The notes beneath the pieces were generated by a model. The model was not told the origin of the DNA. It saw only the letters and a program-made list of their open reading frames with translations, and did not search any database. A stretch of 9,349 nt of DNA. It comes from Patescibacteria group bacterium (lineage in GTDB: Bacteria > Patescibacteria > UBA1384 > JAMDBS01). The stretch spans positions 1 through 9,349 of the forward strand of contig JAMDBS010000183.1 of assembly GCA_023487325.1 (NCBI GenBank), written 5' to 3'. Below are positions 1-6,207 of this stretch, one piece after another; the stretch's first letter is position 1, and every line of letters begins with the position of its first letter. Position numbers and translations under genes: made by a program.

Positions 1-149
1 TAAACCAGATTAGAGAATTAGAAGATCAAAAATCAAAAATTGAAGAAGAAAATAAGCGCCTAGAAATCGAAACAGTCAGATTAAAATCGTTAAATGAAAT
101 CAAAGCTGGCGTCAAGGATTTAAATTTAGAAACAGCAAAAAATAATTAA
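1..149 (+). CDS. FtsL/DivIC-like coiled-coil cell-division protein, C-terminal part (5' end outside window)
   Basis: This open frame enters from the left edge (first full codon at 3) and stops at TAA 147-149, leaving 48 visible residues. They are charged and heptad-like (RELEDQKSKIEEENKRLEIE) and end in LKSLNEIKAGVKDLNLE. That resembles the tail of FtsL, DivIC and septum-formation-initiator proteins, where a coiled coil is followed by an S..xIE..A..LG-type segment. The expected N-terminal membrane segment would lie outside the window. The gene sits 23 nt before ftsI, which is the usual place of ftsL in dcw clusters. Family assignment is inferred from context and coiled-coil character, since these proteins are poorly conserved. 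A generic coiled-coil protein cannot be excluded, so no symbol is given. Confidence 0.6.
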   Translation, partial: NQIRELEDQKSKIEEENKRLEIETVRLKSLNEIKAGVKDLNLETAKNN

Positions 150-172
150 AGCCAAAATATAACGAGGGAGTA

Positions 173-1903
173 ATGGCTTATTATCAAAAAATTCCCAAGG
201 GCAACACTGATGATTGGCTAAAAAGAATAAATATCCTGATGGGGATTATTTTTGTTATGGGCGCGATTTTATTAATAAGACTTTTTCAACAAGGAGTGAT
301 AGAGAATTCAAAATATGTGGCTTTAGCCAAAGATCAGCATACAGTAGTTAAGAACTTGGAGCCAAAAAGAGGTGAGATTTTAACTAATGATTTTGCCGAT
401 GGTGAAAAGTACCCCCTTGCCACCAATATTGAAAAATACGATGTCAATGTTATTCCAAAAAATGTGAAAAATAAGGAAAAAATTGCCGAGGCGCTTTCGC
501 CATTACTGGAAATCGGCAAAAATGAAATTTTTGATAAAATTAACAATGACAAGCTTTATATCCCTCCACTCAAGAAGAAAATTGAAAAGGATTTGGCTCA
601 AAAGATTATGGATTTAAACTTAGAGGGTGTAGTAATTACTTCGGAGGATGTGCGCTATTACCCCGAAGGTGATTTTGCCAGTCAACTTTTGGGCTTTGTT
701 AATGCCGAAAATATTGGCAATTATGGCATTGAAGGCTACTATGATTCAGTGCTAAAAGGCGAAGGCGGCAAAGTCAAAGCAGAAAAAGATGCCTGGGGCA
801 GGTTAATTAGCATTAATCAACCCCAAAATATTCGCGATGGTTCAAGCTTGCTTTTAACCGTGGATCACAATGTGCAATATCAAGTAGAGGCAAAATTAAA
901 AGAAGCCATGGAGAGATATTCAGCAGATAACGGCTCAATTATTGTAATGAACCCAAAAACAGGAGGCATTTTAGCCATGGCTAGCTACCCTTCTTATGAT
1001 CCTAATAAATTTAATGAAGTCGCCACAGACAAACAAGATGTTTTTATCAATCCGGCTATCAGTAAAGTTTGGGAGCCGGGATCTATTTTAAAGTCAATGA
1101 CCATGGGAGCAGGGCTTGATACAAAAAAAGTCGAGCCAGATACCGAAGATGTGTTTTCCAATATGACTGTGGTGCAGGGCTATGAGATTCATACAGCTCA
1201 AGACAAAGCCTTTGGCCGAGAAACCATGACGCAGGTGCTGGAAAATTCTGATAATGTGGCCATGGTTTGGCTGGCTGATAAAATCGGCAATGATGAACTC
1301 TATAAATATCTGGAAAAATTTGGTTTTAATTCTAAAACTGGGATTGATTTGAGCGGCGAAACCAATGGCACAATGGCCAAACTCTCATCTTGGCGCGATA
1401 TCACCAGGGCGACTATATCTTTTGGACAGGGTATTTCCTTGACGCCTTTGCAGGTTTTAGCTGCTTATGCGGTGATAGCCAATAGCGGTAAATTTGTCAC
1501 ACCCTATATTGTAGATAAAATCATTAAGGAAAACGGTGAAATTATTAGCACCCAACCGAAAATCGGCCAAGAGGTGATTTCTGCTGATAATGCGGCCAAG
1601 CTTGGTGGGATGCTAGTTTCTGTAGTGGAAAATGGACATGGCAAAAAAGCCCAGGTATCCGGCTACAATGTGGCCGGCAAAACCGGTACCGCGCAAATTC
1701 CCAAGCCGGAGGGCGGTTATTATGAAGATCGCCATGTTGGTTCATTTGCCGGATTTTTGCCGGCCGAAGACCCAAAATTTGCCATGATTGTGCGTTTGGA
1801 AAACCCCAAAAATGTAGAATGGGCGGAAAGTTCTGCCGCGCCGATTTTTGGTGAGATTGCCCAGTGGCTGGTAAATTATTATCAGATAAAACCGACGAAA
1901 TAA
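173..1903 (+). CDS. ftsI: Class B penicillin-binding protein, FtsI-type septal peptidoglycan transpeptidase
   Basis: This 576-residue protein is a D,D-transpeptidase that cross-links septal peptidoglycan from the outer face of the membrane. One N-terminal membrane anchor spans about residues 19-38. A dimerisation/pedestal domain follows, with the PKRGEIL motif at 64-70. The C-terminal transpeptidase domain has all three active-site motifs: SILK with nucleophile Ser304 and Lys307, SDN at 359-361, and KTG at 503-505. The protein ends about 70 residues after KTG, so there are no PASTA domains. The start has a good SD, GAGGGAG at 164-170, although only 2 nt from the ATG. Its place between an FtsL-like gene and murF favours FtsI over the elongation PBP2, but sequence alone does not separate the two firmly. 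No repeat insertions are visible in this gene, unlike murD. Confidence 0.93.
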   Translation: MAYYQKIPKGNTDDWLKRINILMGIIFVMGAILLIRLFQQGVIENSKYVALAKDQHTVVKNLEPKRGEILTNDFADGEKYPLATNIEKYDVNVIPKNVKNKEKIAEALSPLLEIGKNEIFDKINNDKLYIPPLKKKIEKDLAQKIMDLNLEGVVITSEDVRYYPEGDFASQLLGFVNAENIGNYGIEGYYDSVLKGEGGKVKAEKDAWGRLISINQPQNIRDGSSLLLTVDHNVQYQVEAKLKEAMERYSADNGSIIVMNPKTGGILAMASYPSYDPNKFNEVATDKQDVFINPAISKVWEPGSILKSMTMGAGLDTKKVEPDTEDVFSNMTVVQGYEIHTAQDKAFGRETMTQVLENSDNVAMVWLADKIGNDELYKYLEKFGFNSKTGIDLSGETNGTMAKLSSWRDITRATISFGQGISLTPLQVLAAYAVIANSGKFVTPYIVDKIIKENGEIISTQPKIGQEVISADNAAKLGGMLVSVVENGHGKKAQVSGYNVAGKTGTAQIPKPEGGYYEDRHVGSFAGFLPAEDPKFAMIVRLENPKNVEWAESSAAPIFGEIAQWLVNYYQIKPTK

Positions 1904-1911
1904 TTTATTTT

Positions 1912-2057
1912 TAGTTCAGAAGAATATTTTTTATTCCCGGCCGCCCTAGCCAACCTATTCGTTCGCTTCTAAATTTACTTCACTTTATTACAAAGATAGT
2001 TCGTAAATTTGATAGCTCGCGAATCCGGCTCTTCATAAAAAATATTCCTCTGAACTA
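1912..2057. repeat. Inverted-repeat element, about 146 bp, MITE-like or structured RNA
   Basis: Arms at 1912-1934 and 2035-2057 are reverse complements at 22 of 23 positions. The left arm begins TAGTTCAGAAGAATA and the right arm ends TATTCCTCTGAACTA. A second nested pair, AAATTTAC (1971-1978) and GTAAATTT (2013-2020), lies inside. The roughly 100-nt interior is richer in GC near its edges (CCCGGCCGCCC at 1936-1946, CCGGCTC at 2025-2031) and encodes nothing convincing. The element starts 8 nt after the ftsI stop codon. No clear target-site duplication is visible. It could be a non-autonomous mobile element, or a large hairpin acting at the ftsI 3' end. Confidence 0.6.
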
Positions 2058-2077
2058 TATACAAAGCTGTTAATATT

Positions 2078-2086
2078 TGCTATAAT
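2078..2086 (+). promoter_or_regulatory. Possible extended -10 promoter upstream of murF
   Basis: TGCTATAAT combines a consensus TATAAT (2081-2086) with an upstream TGn extension. Transcription would start near 2093 and give a leader of about 150 nt before murF. No convincing -35 box is seen. The background is AT-rich, so a chance match is possible. Confidence 0.35.
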
Positions 2087-2094
2087 TTTATGTT

Positions 2095-2243
2095 ATGCCC
2101 AGTAATTCAACTTTTAATGTATTTTTTATAAATTATTGCTGGCGTAAAAGGTTGTAATGGTTTTGATTGAATACCAATTATCGAAGACTTACCAATAAAA
2201 ATACAATAAACATAATAATTTTTTAAAGTTGATATACTGGGTA
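2095..2243. repeat. Second inverted-repeat element, ending at the murF start codon
   Basis: CCCAGTAATTCAACTTT at 2098-2114 is the reverse complement of AAAGTTGATATACTGGG at 2225-2241 in 15 of 17 positions. Weak similarity extends a few bases outward, ATGCCC on the left against the complement of GGGTAT on the right. The total length of about 145 bp is close to that of the neighbouring element at 1912-2057, but the terminal sequences differ. The interior is very AT-rich and holds only very short open frames. The right arm contains the -10-like sequence next to the murF ATG. If transcribed from a promoter near 2081, pairing of the arms would bring a hairpin up to the start codon. Confidence 0.45.
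2230..2238 (+). promoter_or_regulatory. Extended -10-like site directly upstream of murF
   Basis: TGATATACT (TGn plus TATACT at 2233-2238) ends 4 nt before the ATG at 2243, and no purine-rich SD is present. This fits leaderless initiation, though the gap is slightly short for a start point exactly at the A of ATG. No -35 box is visible. Confidence 0.3.
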
Positions 2244-3328
2244 TGAAAAAAATTGTAGAAAAAATACTGAAAAATTTGGCCAAGAAAGTGCTATCCAACA
2301 GCAAATTGGATATTATTGGTATTACTGGTAGCGCCGGTAAAAGTTCGGCCAAAGAAGCAGTATTTAAAGTATTAAATGATAGTAAAAAATATCAAGGTCA
2401 AGTCAAAAAATCTGAAGGAAATCTCAATACGGAAATTGGTCTTCCTTTGGCCATTTTAGGCTTTAAAAAATCACCAGTAGTTTTTGCTTGGCCGTTTGTT
2501 CTAATAGCCGCATTTTTCCGCGCAAATATACCCTCGCTCAACCCGCTTGCTCACAGCTCAATTCTTATTTTAGAATATGCCGCTGACAAGCCTGGTGATA
2601 TCGAATATTTATTGACTATTGCCAAGCCAAAAATCGCAGTGATTACTGCTATTGGCGCTGCTCATACCCAATTTTTTAAATCAATAGACAACGTGGCTAA
2701 AGAAAAGAGATATCTAATTGAGAGTTTGCCCAAAGATGGCATGGGAATTATTGGCAAAAATAATCCTTATAATAAAATTATCGCAACTAAATCACAGGCC
2801 AAAATCAGCAATTTTGACGATCAGAGCCTTGAGCCATATAAGGAGATTGCCAAACTCATTGGCAAAATTTATCATTTGTCTGAAAAGGAAATGAACAAGG
2901 CGCTGGAAAATTATCAGTCGCTATCTGGCAGATCAAATATTATTAAAGGCATTAAAAACACTACAATTATAGACGATACCTATAATGCCAATCCGCTCTC
3001 CATGAAATTAGCCTTCAAGAAAATTAAAAATTTAAAATTAAAAATTAAAAATTCCAGAACAATTATTGTTCTGGGTGATATGCGGGAGTTGGGAGATTTG
3101 TCGGGTAATGCTCATGCAGAGATTTATCATCAAGCCAAAGAAATTGCCGATATTTTAATTACTGTTGGGCCGGAATTTAAAAAAATATCAGAAGAGAATA
3201 ATTTTAAAGATTCTTTTGAAGCAGGATATTACCTCTTGAGTAAACTTGAGAATAGGGATATAATTTTAGTGAAAGGTTCGCGAGCGATGGAGATGGAGAG
3301 AGTGGTGGAAAAAGTGGCAAAGCAATAA
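2243..3328 (+). CDS. murF: UDP-MurNAc-tripeptide--D-Ala-D-Ala ligase (MurF), shortened form
   Basis: MurF is the cytoplasmic ATP-dependent ligase that adds D-Ala-D-Ala to the UDP-MurNAc-peptide. Visible motifs are the P-loop GITGSAGKSS (26-35, Lys33), GNLNTEIGLPLAILG after it, LEYAADKPGDIEYL and IAVITAIGAAHTQFF in the ATPase domain, AKEKRYLIE with a candidate carbamylated lysine, DDTYNANP (244-251), VLGDMRELG and VKGSRAMEME near the end. DDTYNANP is diagnostic of MurF rather than MurE. Only 25 residues precede the P-loop, where E. coli MurF has about 100, so the N-terminal UDP-binding domain is absent. From memory this is common in Patescibacteria. In addition, the second half of the central domain is missing between about residues 190 and 200 (SNFDDQSLEPYKEIA), where the family has strands and the HN-containing helix. 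Total length is 361. A lysine-rich stretch (KKIKNLKLKIKN) comes from an ATTAAAAATT repeat at about 3020-3055. Reading frame and C-terminal domain are otherwise intact. Confidence 0.88.
   Translation: MKKIVEKILKNLAKKVLSNSKLDIIGITGSAGKSSAKEAVFKVLNDSKKYQGQVKKSEGNLNTEIGLPLAILGFKKSPVVFAWPFVLIAAFFRANIPSLNPLAHSSILILEYAADKPGDIEYLLTIAKPKIAVITAIGAAHTQFFKSIDNVAKEKRYLIESLPKDGMGIIGKNNPYNKIIATKSQAKISNFDDQSLEPYKEIAKLIGKIYHLSEKEMNKALENYQSLSGRSNIIKGIKNTTIIDDTYNANPLSMKLAFKKIKNLKLKIKNSRTIIVLGDMRELGDLSGNAHAEIYHQAKEIADILITVGPEFKKISEENNFKDSFEAGYYLLSKLENRDIILVKGSRAMEMERVVEKVAKQ
3020..3055 (+). repeat. AT-rich low-complexity repeat inside murF
   Basis: Several near-copies of the unit ATTAAAA(ATT) run in frame through murF and encode alternating K, I, L and N. 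They precede the conserved TIIVLGDM strand. The unit resembles other short tandem repeats found between and inside genes in this window. Confidence 0.5.
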
Positions 3329-3404
3329 ACCCCACGAATTTTATTACACGAATATTGCGAATAATTTGTATAATTTGTGTGAAAATATTTGTGGAGATTA
3401 ATAC
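3325..3404. repeat. Palindromic interspersed repeat, copy A (murF-mraY spacer)
   Basis: The spacer is one imperfect palindrome. CCCACGAAT on the left pairs with ATTTGTGG on the right, inner CACGAAT with ATTTGTGT, and innermost GCGAAT with AATTTGT. The outer edges are also complementary (ATAAACCCCAC against GTGGAGATTAAT), so the left end includes the murF TAA stop. Copy B at 6119-6202 is a relative. The shared 19-mer GTGGAGATTAATACATTAT occupies 3391-3409 here. No U-tract follows, so a simple terminator is unlikely. Confidence 0.7.
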
Positions 3405-3416
3405 ATTATAAAAATC

Positions 3417-4460
3417 ATGGAACAAATTTTACTTAATCCCAATTATCTTTCAAATGCCTTTTTTCTGACGGCTTTGGCCTTTATTTTGGCGATCCTTTGG
3501 ACGCCGGTACTGACCAATTTTTTATATAAAAATAAAATCGGCAAGCGTATCCGCGAAAAAGGTTTGGATGATAAAAAAGCCACTTTTTTCTATAAATACC
3601 ATAAGGGTAAAGAAAACACACCAACCATGGGTGGGCTATTAATCTGGATCACTGCGGCCGCTATAACTTTGATTTTTAATCTTGACCGCGCGGAAACTTA
3701 TCTGCCGCTATTTGTGCTGGTAGCCTGCGGAATTATTGGCGCACTGGATGATTTGATGAATGTTTTTGGTATCGGACCCAACAAGGGAGGCATGAAATTT
3801 AGCTATAAATTTATTCTCTACACGGCCATTGCCGCTTTGGGCGCCTGGTGGTTTTACTCCAAGCTGGGCTGGTCGGCTATTCATATCCCGGGCGGGAATT
3901 ATTTTGATCTGCCGTTTAATATCGAACTGGGCTGGTGGTATATTCCTTTATTTATCGGCGTTTGTGTGCTTACAGCTTTTTCTGCCAATCAAACAGATGG
4001 CCTTGATGGTCTTTTGGGCGGCACCATGATGGCATGTTTTGGCGCCTACGCGGTCATTGCCTTAGCACAAGACAAACCCGGTTTGGCTGCCTTTTGCGGC
4101 ACTATCTCCGGCTCGCTTTTGGCCTTTTTGTGGTTTAATATTTACCCGGCGCGATTTTTCATGGGCGACACAGGTTCGTTTGCTTTGGGCATGACCTTGG
4201 CCGTGGTGGCATTTTTAACTAATTCGGTGATAGTTTTGCCCATAATCGGCATAGTTTTAGTTATCGAGGCCATATCTACTATTATTCAAATAGTTTCCAA
4301 GAAATTACGGCATGGGAAAAAAGTATTTTTGTCTGCGCCAATTCACCATCATTTTCAGGCTTTGGGTTGGCCAGAGCCAAAAATCACCATGCGTTTCTGG
4401 ATTATCTCATTTGTCTTTGCTATCATAGGACTTGCAGTAGCCCTAATCGGCAGAGGCTAG
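3417..4460 (+). CDS. mraY: Phospho-N-acetylmuramoyl-pentapeptide transferase (MraY)
   Basis: MraY is an integral membrane enzyme that transfers phospho-MurNAc-pentapeptide from UDP to undecaprenyl phosphate, making lipid I. At 347 residues it has normal length, with about ten hydrophobic membrane segments. Signature motifs are PTMGG (69-73), the Mg-binding aspartate pair D111-D112 in LDDLMN, NQTDGLDG (191-198), FFMGDTGS (to 254), the HHHF cytoplasmic loop (310-313), and GWPEPKITMRFW near the end. No catalytic motif is missing. The start at 3417 has no SD at usable distance: GGAG at 3393-3396 is 20 nt away. A TATAAA at 3407-3412 ends 4 nt before the ATG. The upstream spacer is a palindromic repeat. 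Downstream is a hairpin and possible terminator before murD. Confidence 0.96.
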   Translation: MEQILLNPNYLSNAFFLTALAFILAILWTPVLTNFLYKNKIGKRIREKGLDDKKATFFYKYHKGKENTPTMGGLLIWITAAAITLIFNLDRAETYLPLFVLVACGIIGALDDLMNVFGIGPNKGGMKFSYKFILYTAIAALGAWWFYSKLGWSAIHIPGGNYFDLPFNIELGWWYIPLFIGVCVLTAFSANQTDGLDGLLGGTMMACFGAYAVIALAQDKPGLAAFCGTISGSLLAFLWFNIYPARFFMGDTGSFALGMTLAVVAFLTNSVIVLPIIGIVLVIEAISTIIQIVSKKLRHGKKVFLSAPIHHHFQALGWPEPKITMRFWIISFVFAIIGLAVALIGRG

Positions 4461-4461
4461 C

Positions 4462-4504
4462 CCACCTTCGGTGGAATGTCTAATTTCTAATTCCTAATTT
4501 CTAA
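4462..4504 (+). repeat. Small GC hairpin plus CTAATTT tandem repeats after mraY
   Basis: CCACC-TTC-GGTGG at 4462-4474 can form a 5-bp stem right after the mraY stop codon. It is followed by near-copies of TCTAATT/TCCTAATT up to about 4504. A GC palindrome beside AT-rich tandem units is the same arrangement seen inside murD and in front of murG. Confidence 0.5.
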
Positions 4505-4508
4505 ACAC

Positions 4509-4534
4509 AATCCTTCAGTTTTGGGGATTTTTTT
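4509..4534 (+). terminator. Possible weak intrinsic terminator between mraY and murD
   Basis: AATCC (4509-4513) pairs with GGATT (4525-4529), and the T-run continues to 4534. The stem is only 5 bp with an 11-nt loop, so it would be weak. The T-run leads straight into the murD -10 site. Confidence 0.3.
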
Positions 4535-4542
4535 GTTATAAT
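4534..4542 (+). promoter_or_regulatory. Extended -10 promoter giving a probable leaderless murD transcript
   Basis: TGTTATAAT contains a perfect TATAAT (4537-4542) and a TGn extension. It ends 6 nt before the murD ATG at 4549, so the expected transcription start falls on or next to the start codon. There is no SD upstream of the ATG. No clear -35 is seen (TTCAGT at 4514-4519 is a poor match), but extended -10 promoters need one less. Confidence 0.5.
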
Positions 4543-4548
4543 GTAGCT

Positions 4549-6117
4549 ATGGAAAAAGAATTTTTAGGCAAGAGGATTGCTATTTTGGGATATGGTATTG
4601 AAAATCAAGCACTCACGAAGTGGCTAATTAAACATGGCGCGAACAATATAACTATCTGCGACAAAAATCCTAAATCCGAAGTTCTAAATCCTAAACAAAT
4701 CCAAAATTCCTGCCTCGCCGGCAGGCGGGCAAAATCTAAAATTTTAAGTAAAAATTATCCATTATCCATTATCAATTATCAATTAGGTCAAGGTTATTTA
4801 AAAAATTTGGATAAATTTGATATTGTTTTTCGCACGCCGGGGATACCATATTTAGCACCAGAGATTCAGCAAGCTAAAAAAATAGGTGTTGAAATTAGCT
4901 CACAGATTAAATTATTTTTTGATCTCTGCCCGGCAAAAATTATTGGGGTGACAGGGACTAAGGGGAAGGGAACAACCTCCTCGTTAATATTTGAAATATT
5001 AACTCAAAATTCAAAGCTCAAAGCTCAAATTTCCAATCAAATTCAAAGCTCAAAATCCAAATCGTCTAACAGCCCTGCCTTGCCGGCAGGCAGGCAAAAG
5101 CTAATAGCTAATAGCCCTAATATTTTTCTCGGTGGGAATATTGGCAATGCGCCGATTGAATTTTTGGATAAATTGATCAAGGACGATATTGTAGTTTTGG
5201 AATTATCCAGTTTTCAATTGCAGGACATGATTAAAAGCCCCAATATTGCGGTTGTGCTGGATATAAAATCAGATCATTTGGATTATCATCAAGATCAGCA
5301 GGAATATATTGAAGCCAAGACCAATATCGTGCGTTGGCAGGGCCAAGATGATTTTGCCATAATTAATCTGGACTATTTAACCAGTTTTGAATTTGCTGCT
5401 ATTTCGCCAACTAAAAATGATTGGTATTTTTCCAGAAGAAAACCAGTGGATTTGGGGGCGTATGCGCTTGACGGAAAAATAATATTACGGACAAAGAGCG
5501 GTCAATATGAGATTTGCAAAACCAAAGATATAATATTGCGAGGGGAGCATAATTTAGAAAATATCTGCGCGGCTGTCACGGCAAGTTATTTGGCCGGTTC
5601 ATCGGTTGAAGCAATCAAACAGGTTGTGCCAAAATTTAAAGGATTAGAACATCGTTTGGAATTCGTCAAAGAGATAGATGGTGTTAAATATTATAATGAT
5701 TCATTTTCTACCACGCCGGACACCACCATCGCCGCCATCAAATCATTTACCGAGCCGATTGTCTTGATTGTCGGTGGTTCGGAAAAAGGATCGGATTATT
5801 CGAAATTAGACGAGGCTATCGCTAATAGTTCTGTGAAAACGGTTATTGCGATTGGGCTGACGGGACCGAAAATCATTAAAACGTTTAAACATTTAAACAT
5901 TAAAACAAGGGAACAAAGGAACGAAAGAACAAAGGGACTGAAGAACATAAAAATTATTGAAAATTGTAAGAATATGGGTGAAATTATCAAGGTGGCGGGG
6001 AAAGAGGCAAAAAAAGGGGATGTGGTGCTGCTTTCTCCGGCTTCAGCCAGTTTTGATATGTTTAGTAATTATAAAGATAGAGGGGAACAGTTTAAATCTG
6101 CAGTAAAAAAATATTGA
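4549..6117 (+). CDS. murD: UDP-N-acetylmuramoyl-L-alanine--D-glutamate ligase (MurD) with in-frame repeat insertions
   Basis: MurD is the cytoplasmic ligase that adds D-Glu to UDP-MurNAc-L-Ala using ATP. All three Mur domains are present: an N-terminal Rossmann-like UDP-binding domain (IAILGYGIENQA), a central ATPase domain with GTKGKGTT (136-143), ELSSFQL (218-224), DHLDYH (242-247) and candidate carbamylated Lys257, and a C-terminal domain with NDSFSTTP (383-390), VGGSEKGSDY and LSPASASFD (495-503). At 522 residues it is about 80 longer than E. coli MurD. The excess lies in three low-complexity blocks at about 41-79, 152-191 and 445-466, all derived from short DNA repeats and all keeping the frame. 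Without them about 420 residues remain. Because every catalytic motif survives, the gene is probably functional and the blocks are likely surface loops. It ends in TGA exactly at the family C-terminus (RGEQFKSAVKKY). Confidence 0.94.
   Translation: MEKEFLGKRIAILGYGIENQALTKWLIKHGANNITICDKNPKSEVLNPKQIQNSCLAGRRAKSKILSKNYPLSIINYQLGQGYLKNLDKFDIVFRTPGIPYLAPEIQQAKKIGVEISSQIKLFFDLCPAKIIGVTGTKGKGTTSSLIFEILTQNSKLKAQISNQIQSSKSKSSNSPALPAGRQKLIANSPNIFLGGNIGNAPIEFLDKLIKDDIVVLELSSFQLQDMIKSPNIAVVLDIKSDHLDYHQDQQEYIEAKTNIVRWQGQDDFAIINLDYLTSFEFAAISPTKNDWYFSRRKPVDLGAYALDGKIILRTKSGQYEICKTKDIILRGEHNLENICAAVTASYLAGSSVEAIKQVVPKFKGLEHRLEFVKEIDGVKYYNDSFSTTPDTTIAAIKSFTEPIVLIVGGSEKGSDYSKLDEAIANSSVKTVIAIGLTGPKIIKTFKHLNIKTREQRNERTKGLKNIKIIENCKNMGEIIKVAGKEAKKGDVVLLSPASASFDMFSNYKDRGEQFKSAVKKY
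4669..4784 (+). repeat. Repeat insertion 1 in murD
   Basis: The block consists of AAATCCTAA-type tandem units, then a GC palindrome TGCCTCGCCGGCAGGCGGGC (4711-4730), then ATTATCCATT/ATCAATT tandem units (about 4755-4784). It encodes a low-complexity stretch, including SCLAGRRAKSK, between the DKNP and GQGYLKNLDKFD segments of MurD. The palindrome is repeated at 5076-5095. Confidence 0.75.
5001..5120 (+). repeat. Repeat insertion 2 in murD
   Basis: About 120 nt (40 codons) are inserted after the P-loop helix. The block has CAAAGCTCAAA-type tandem units, then the palindrome TGCCTTGCCGGCAGGCAGGC (5076-5095), then GCTAATA tandem units. It encodes SPALPAGRQKLIANS. The palindrome with its AAAA tail matches the one at 4711 in 22 of 24 positions but is read in a different frame. 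Confidence 0.75.
5881..5946 (+). repeat. Repeat insertion 3 in murD
   Basis: Units resembling ATTTAAAC (5881-5904) are followed by units resembling GGAACAAA/GAAAGAACAA (5910-5934). They encode TFKHLNIKTREQRNERTKGL between the IAIGLTGPKIIK strand and IKIIENCKNM. It has no GC palindrome, unlike insertions 1 and 2. Confidence 0.6.
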
Positions 6118-6118
6118 A

Positions 6119-6202
6119 ATAAGCCCCACAAATTTATTTGCACAAATTATACAAATTTTCTCATTCGTAATATTCGTGATAATAAGATTCGTGGAGATTA
6201 AT
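6119..6202. repeat. Palindromic interspersed repeat, copy B (murD-ftsW spacer)
   Basis: Left-side units CCCCACAAAT, CACAAAT and ACAAAT are mirrored on the right by ATTCGT, ATTCGTGA and ATTCGTGGAG. The arrangement and edges match copy A at 3325-3404. Relative to copy A the A-rich (ACAAAT) and G-rich (ACGAAT) arms are swapped, as if one copy were inverted. The 19-mer GTGGAGATTAATACATTAT at 6191-6209 is identical to 3391-3409, and its last two bases are the AT of the ftsW ATG. GGAG at 6193-6196 may serve as an SD, 11 nt from the start. Confidence 0.7.
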
Positions 6203-6207
6203 ACATT

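Noticed and set aside
2090..2157. Very short open frames just after the TATAAT at 2081
   Set aside because: They are 13 and 20 codons long, have no SD and lie inside an AT-rich inverted-repeat element, so they are likely chance.
3829..4029. Open frame inside mraY in another + frame
   Set aside because: It is fully contained in mraY, which has every family motif. It has no initiation signal of its own.
4669..5120. Tandem units in murD considered as a CRISPR array
   Set aside because: The units are short, degenerate and contiguous. There are no regular spacers or conserved repeats of 24-40 nt, and the region is in frame within a conserved gene.
4549..6117. murD considered as a pseudogene because of its insertions
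   Set aside because: There are no frameshifts or internal stops. All catalytic motifs and the complete C-terminus are present.
6115..6117. TGA possibly read as glycine, as in Absconditabacteria and Gracilibacteria
   Set aside because: MurD ends at its normal C-terminus at this TGA, and the sequence beyond is a palindromic repeat, so TGA works as a stop.
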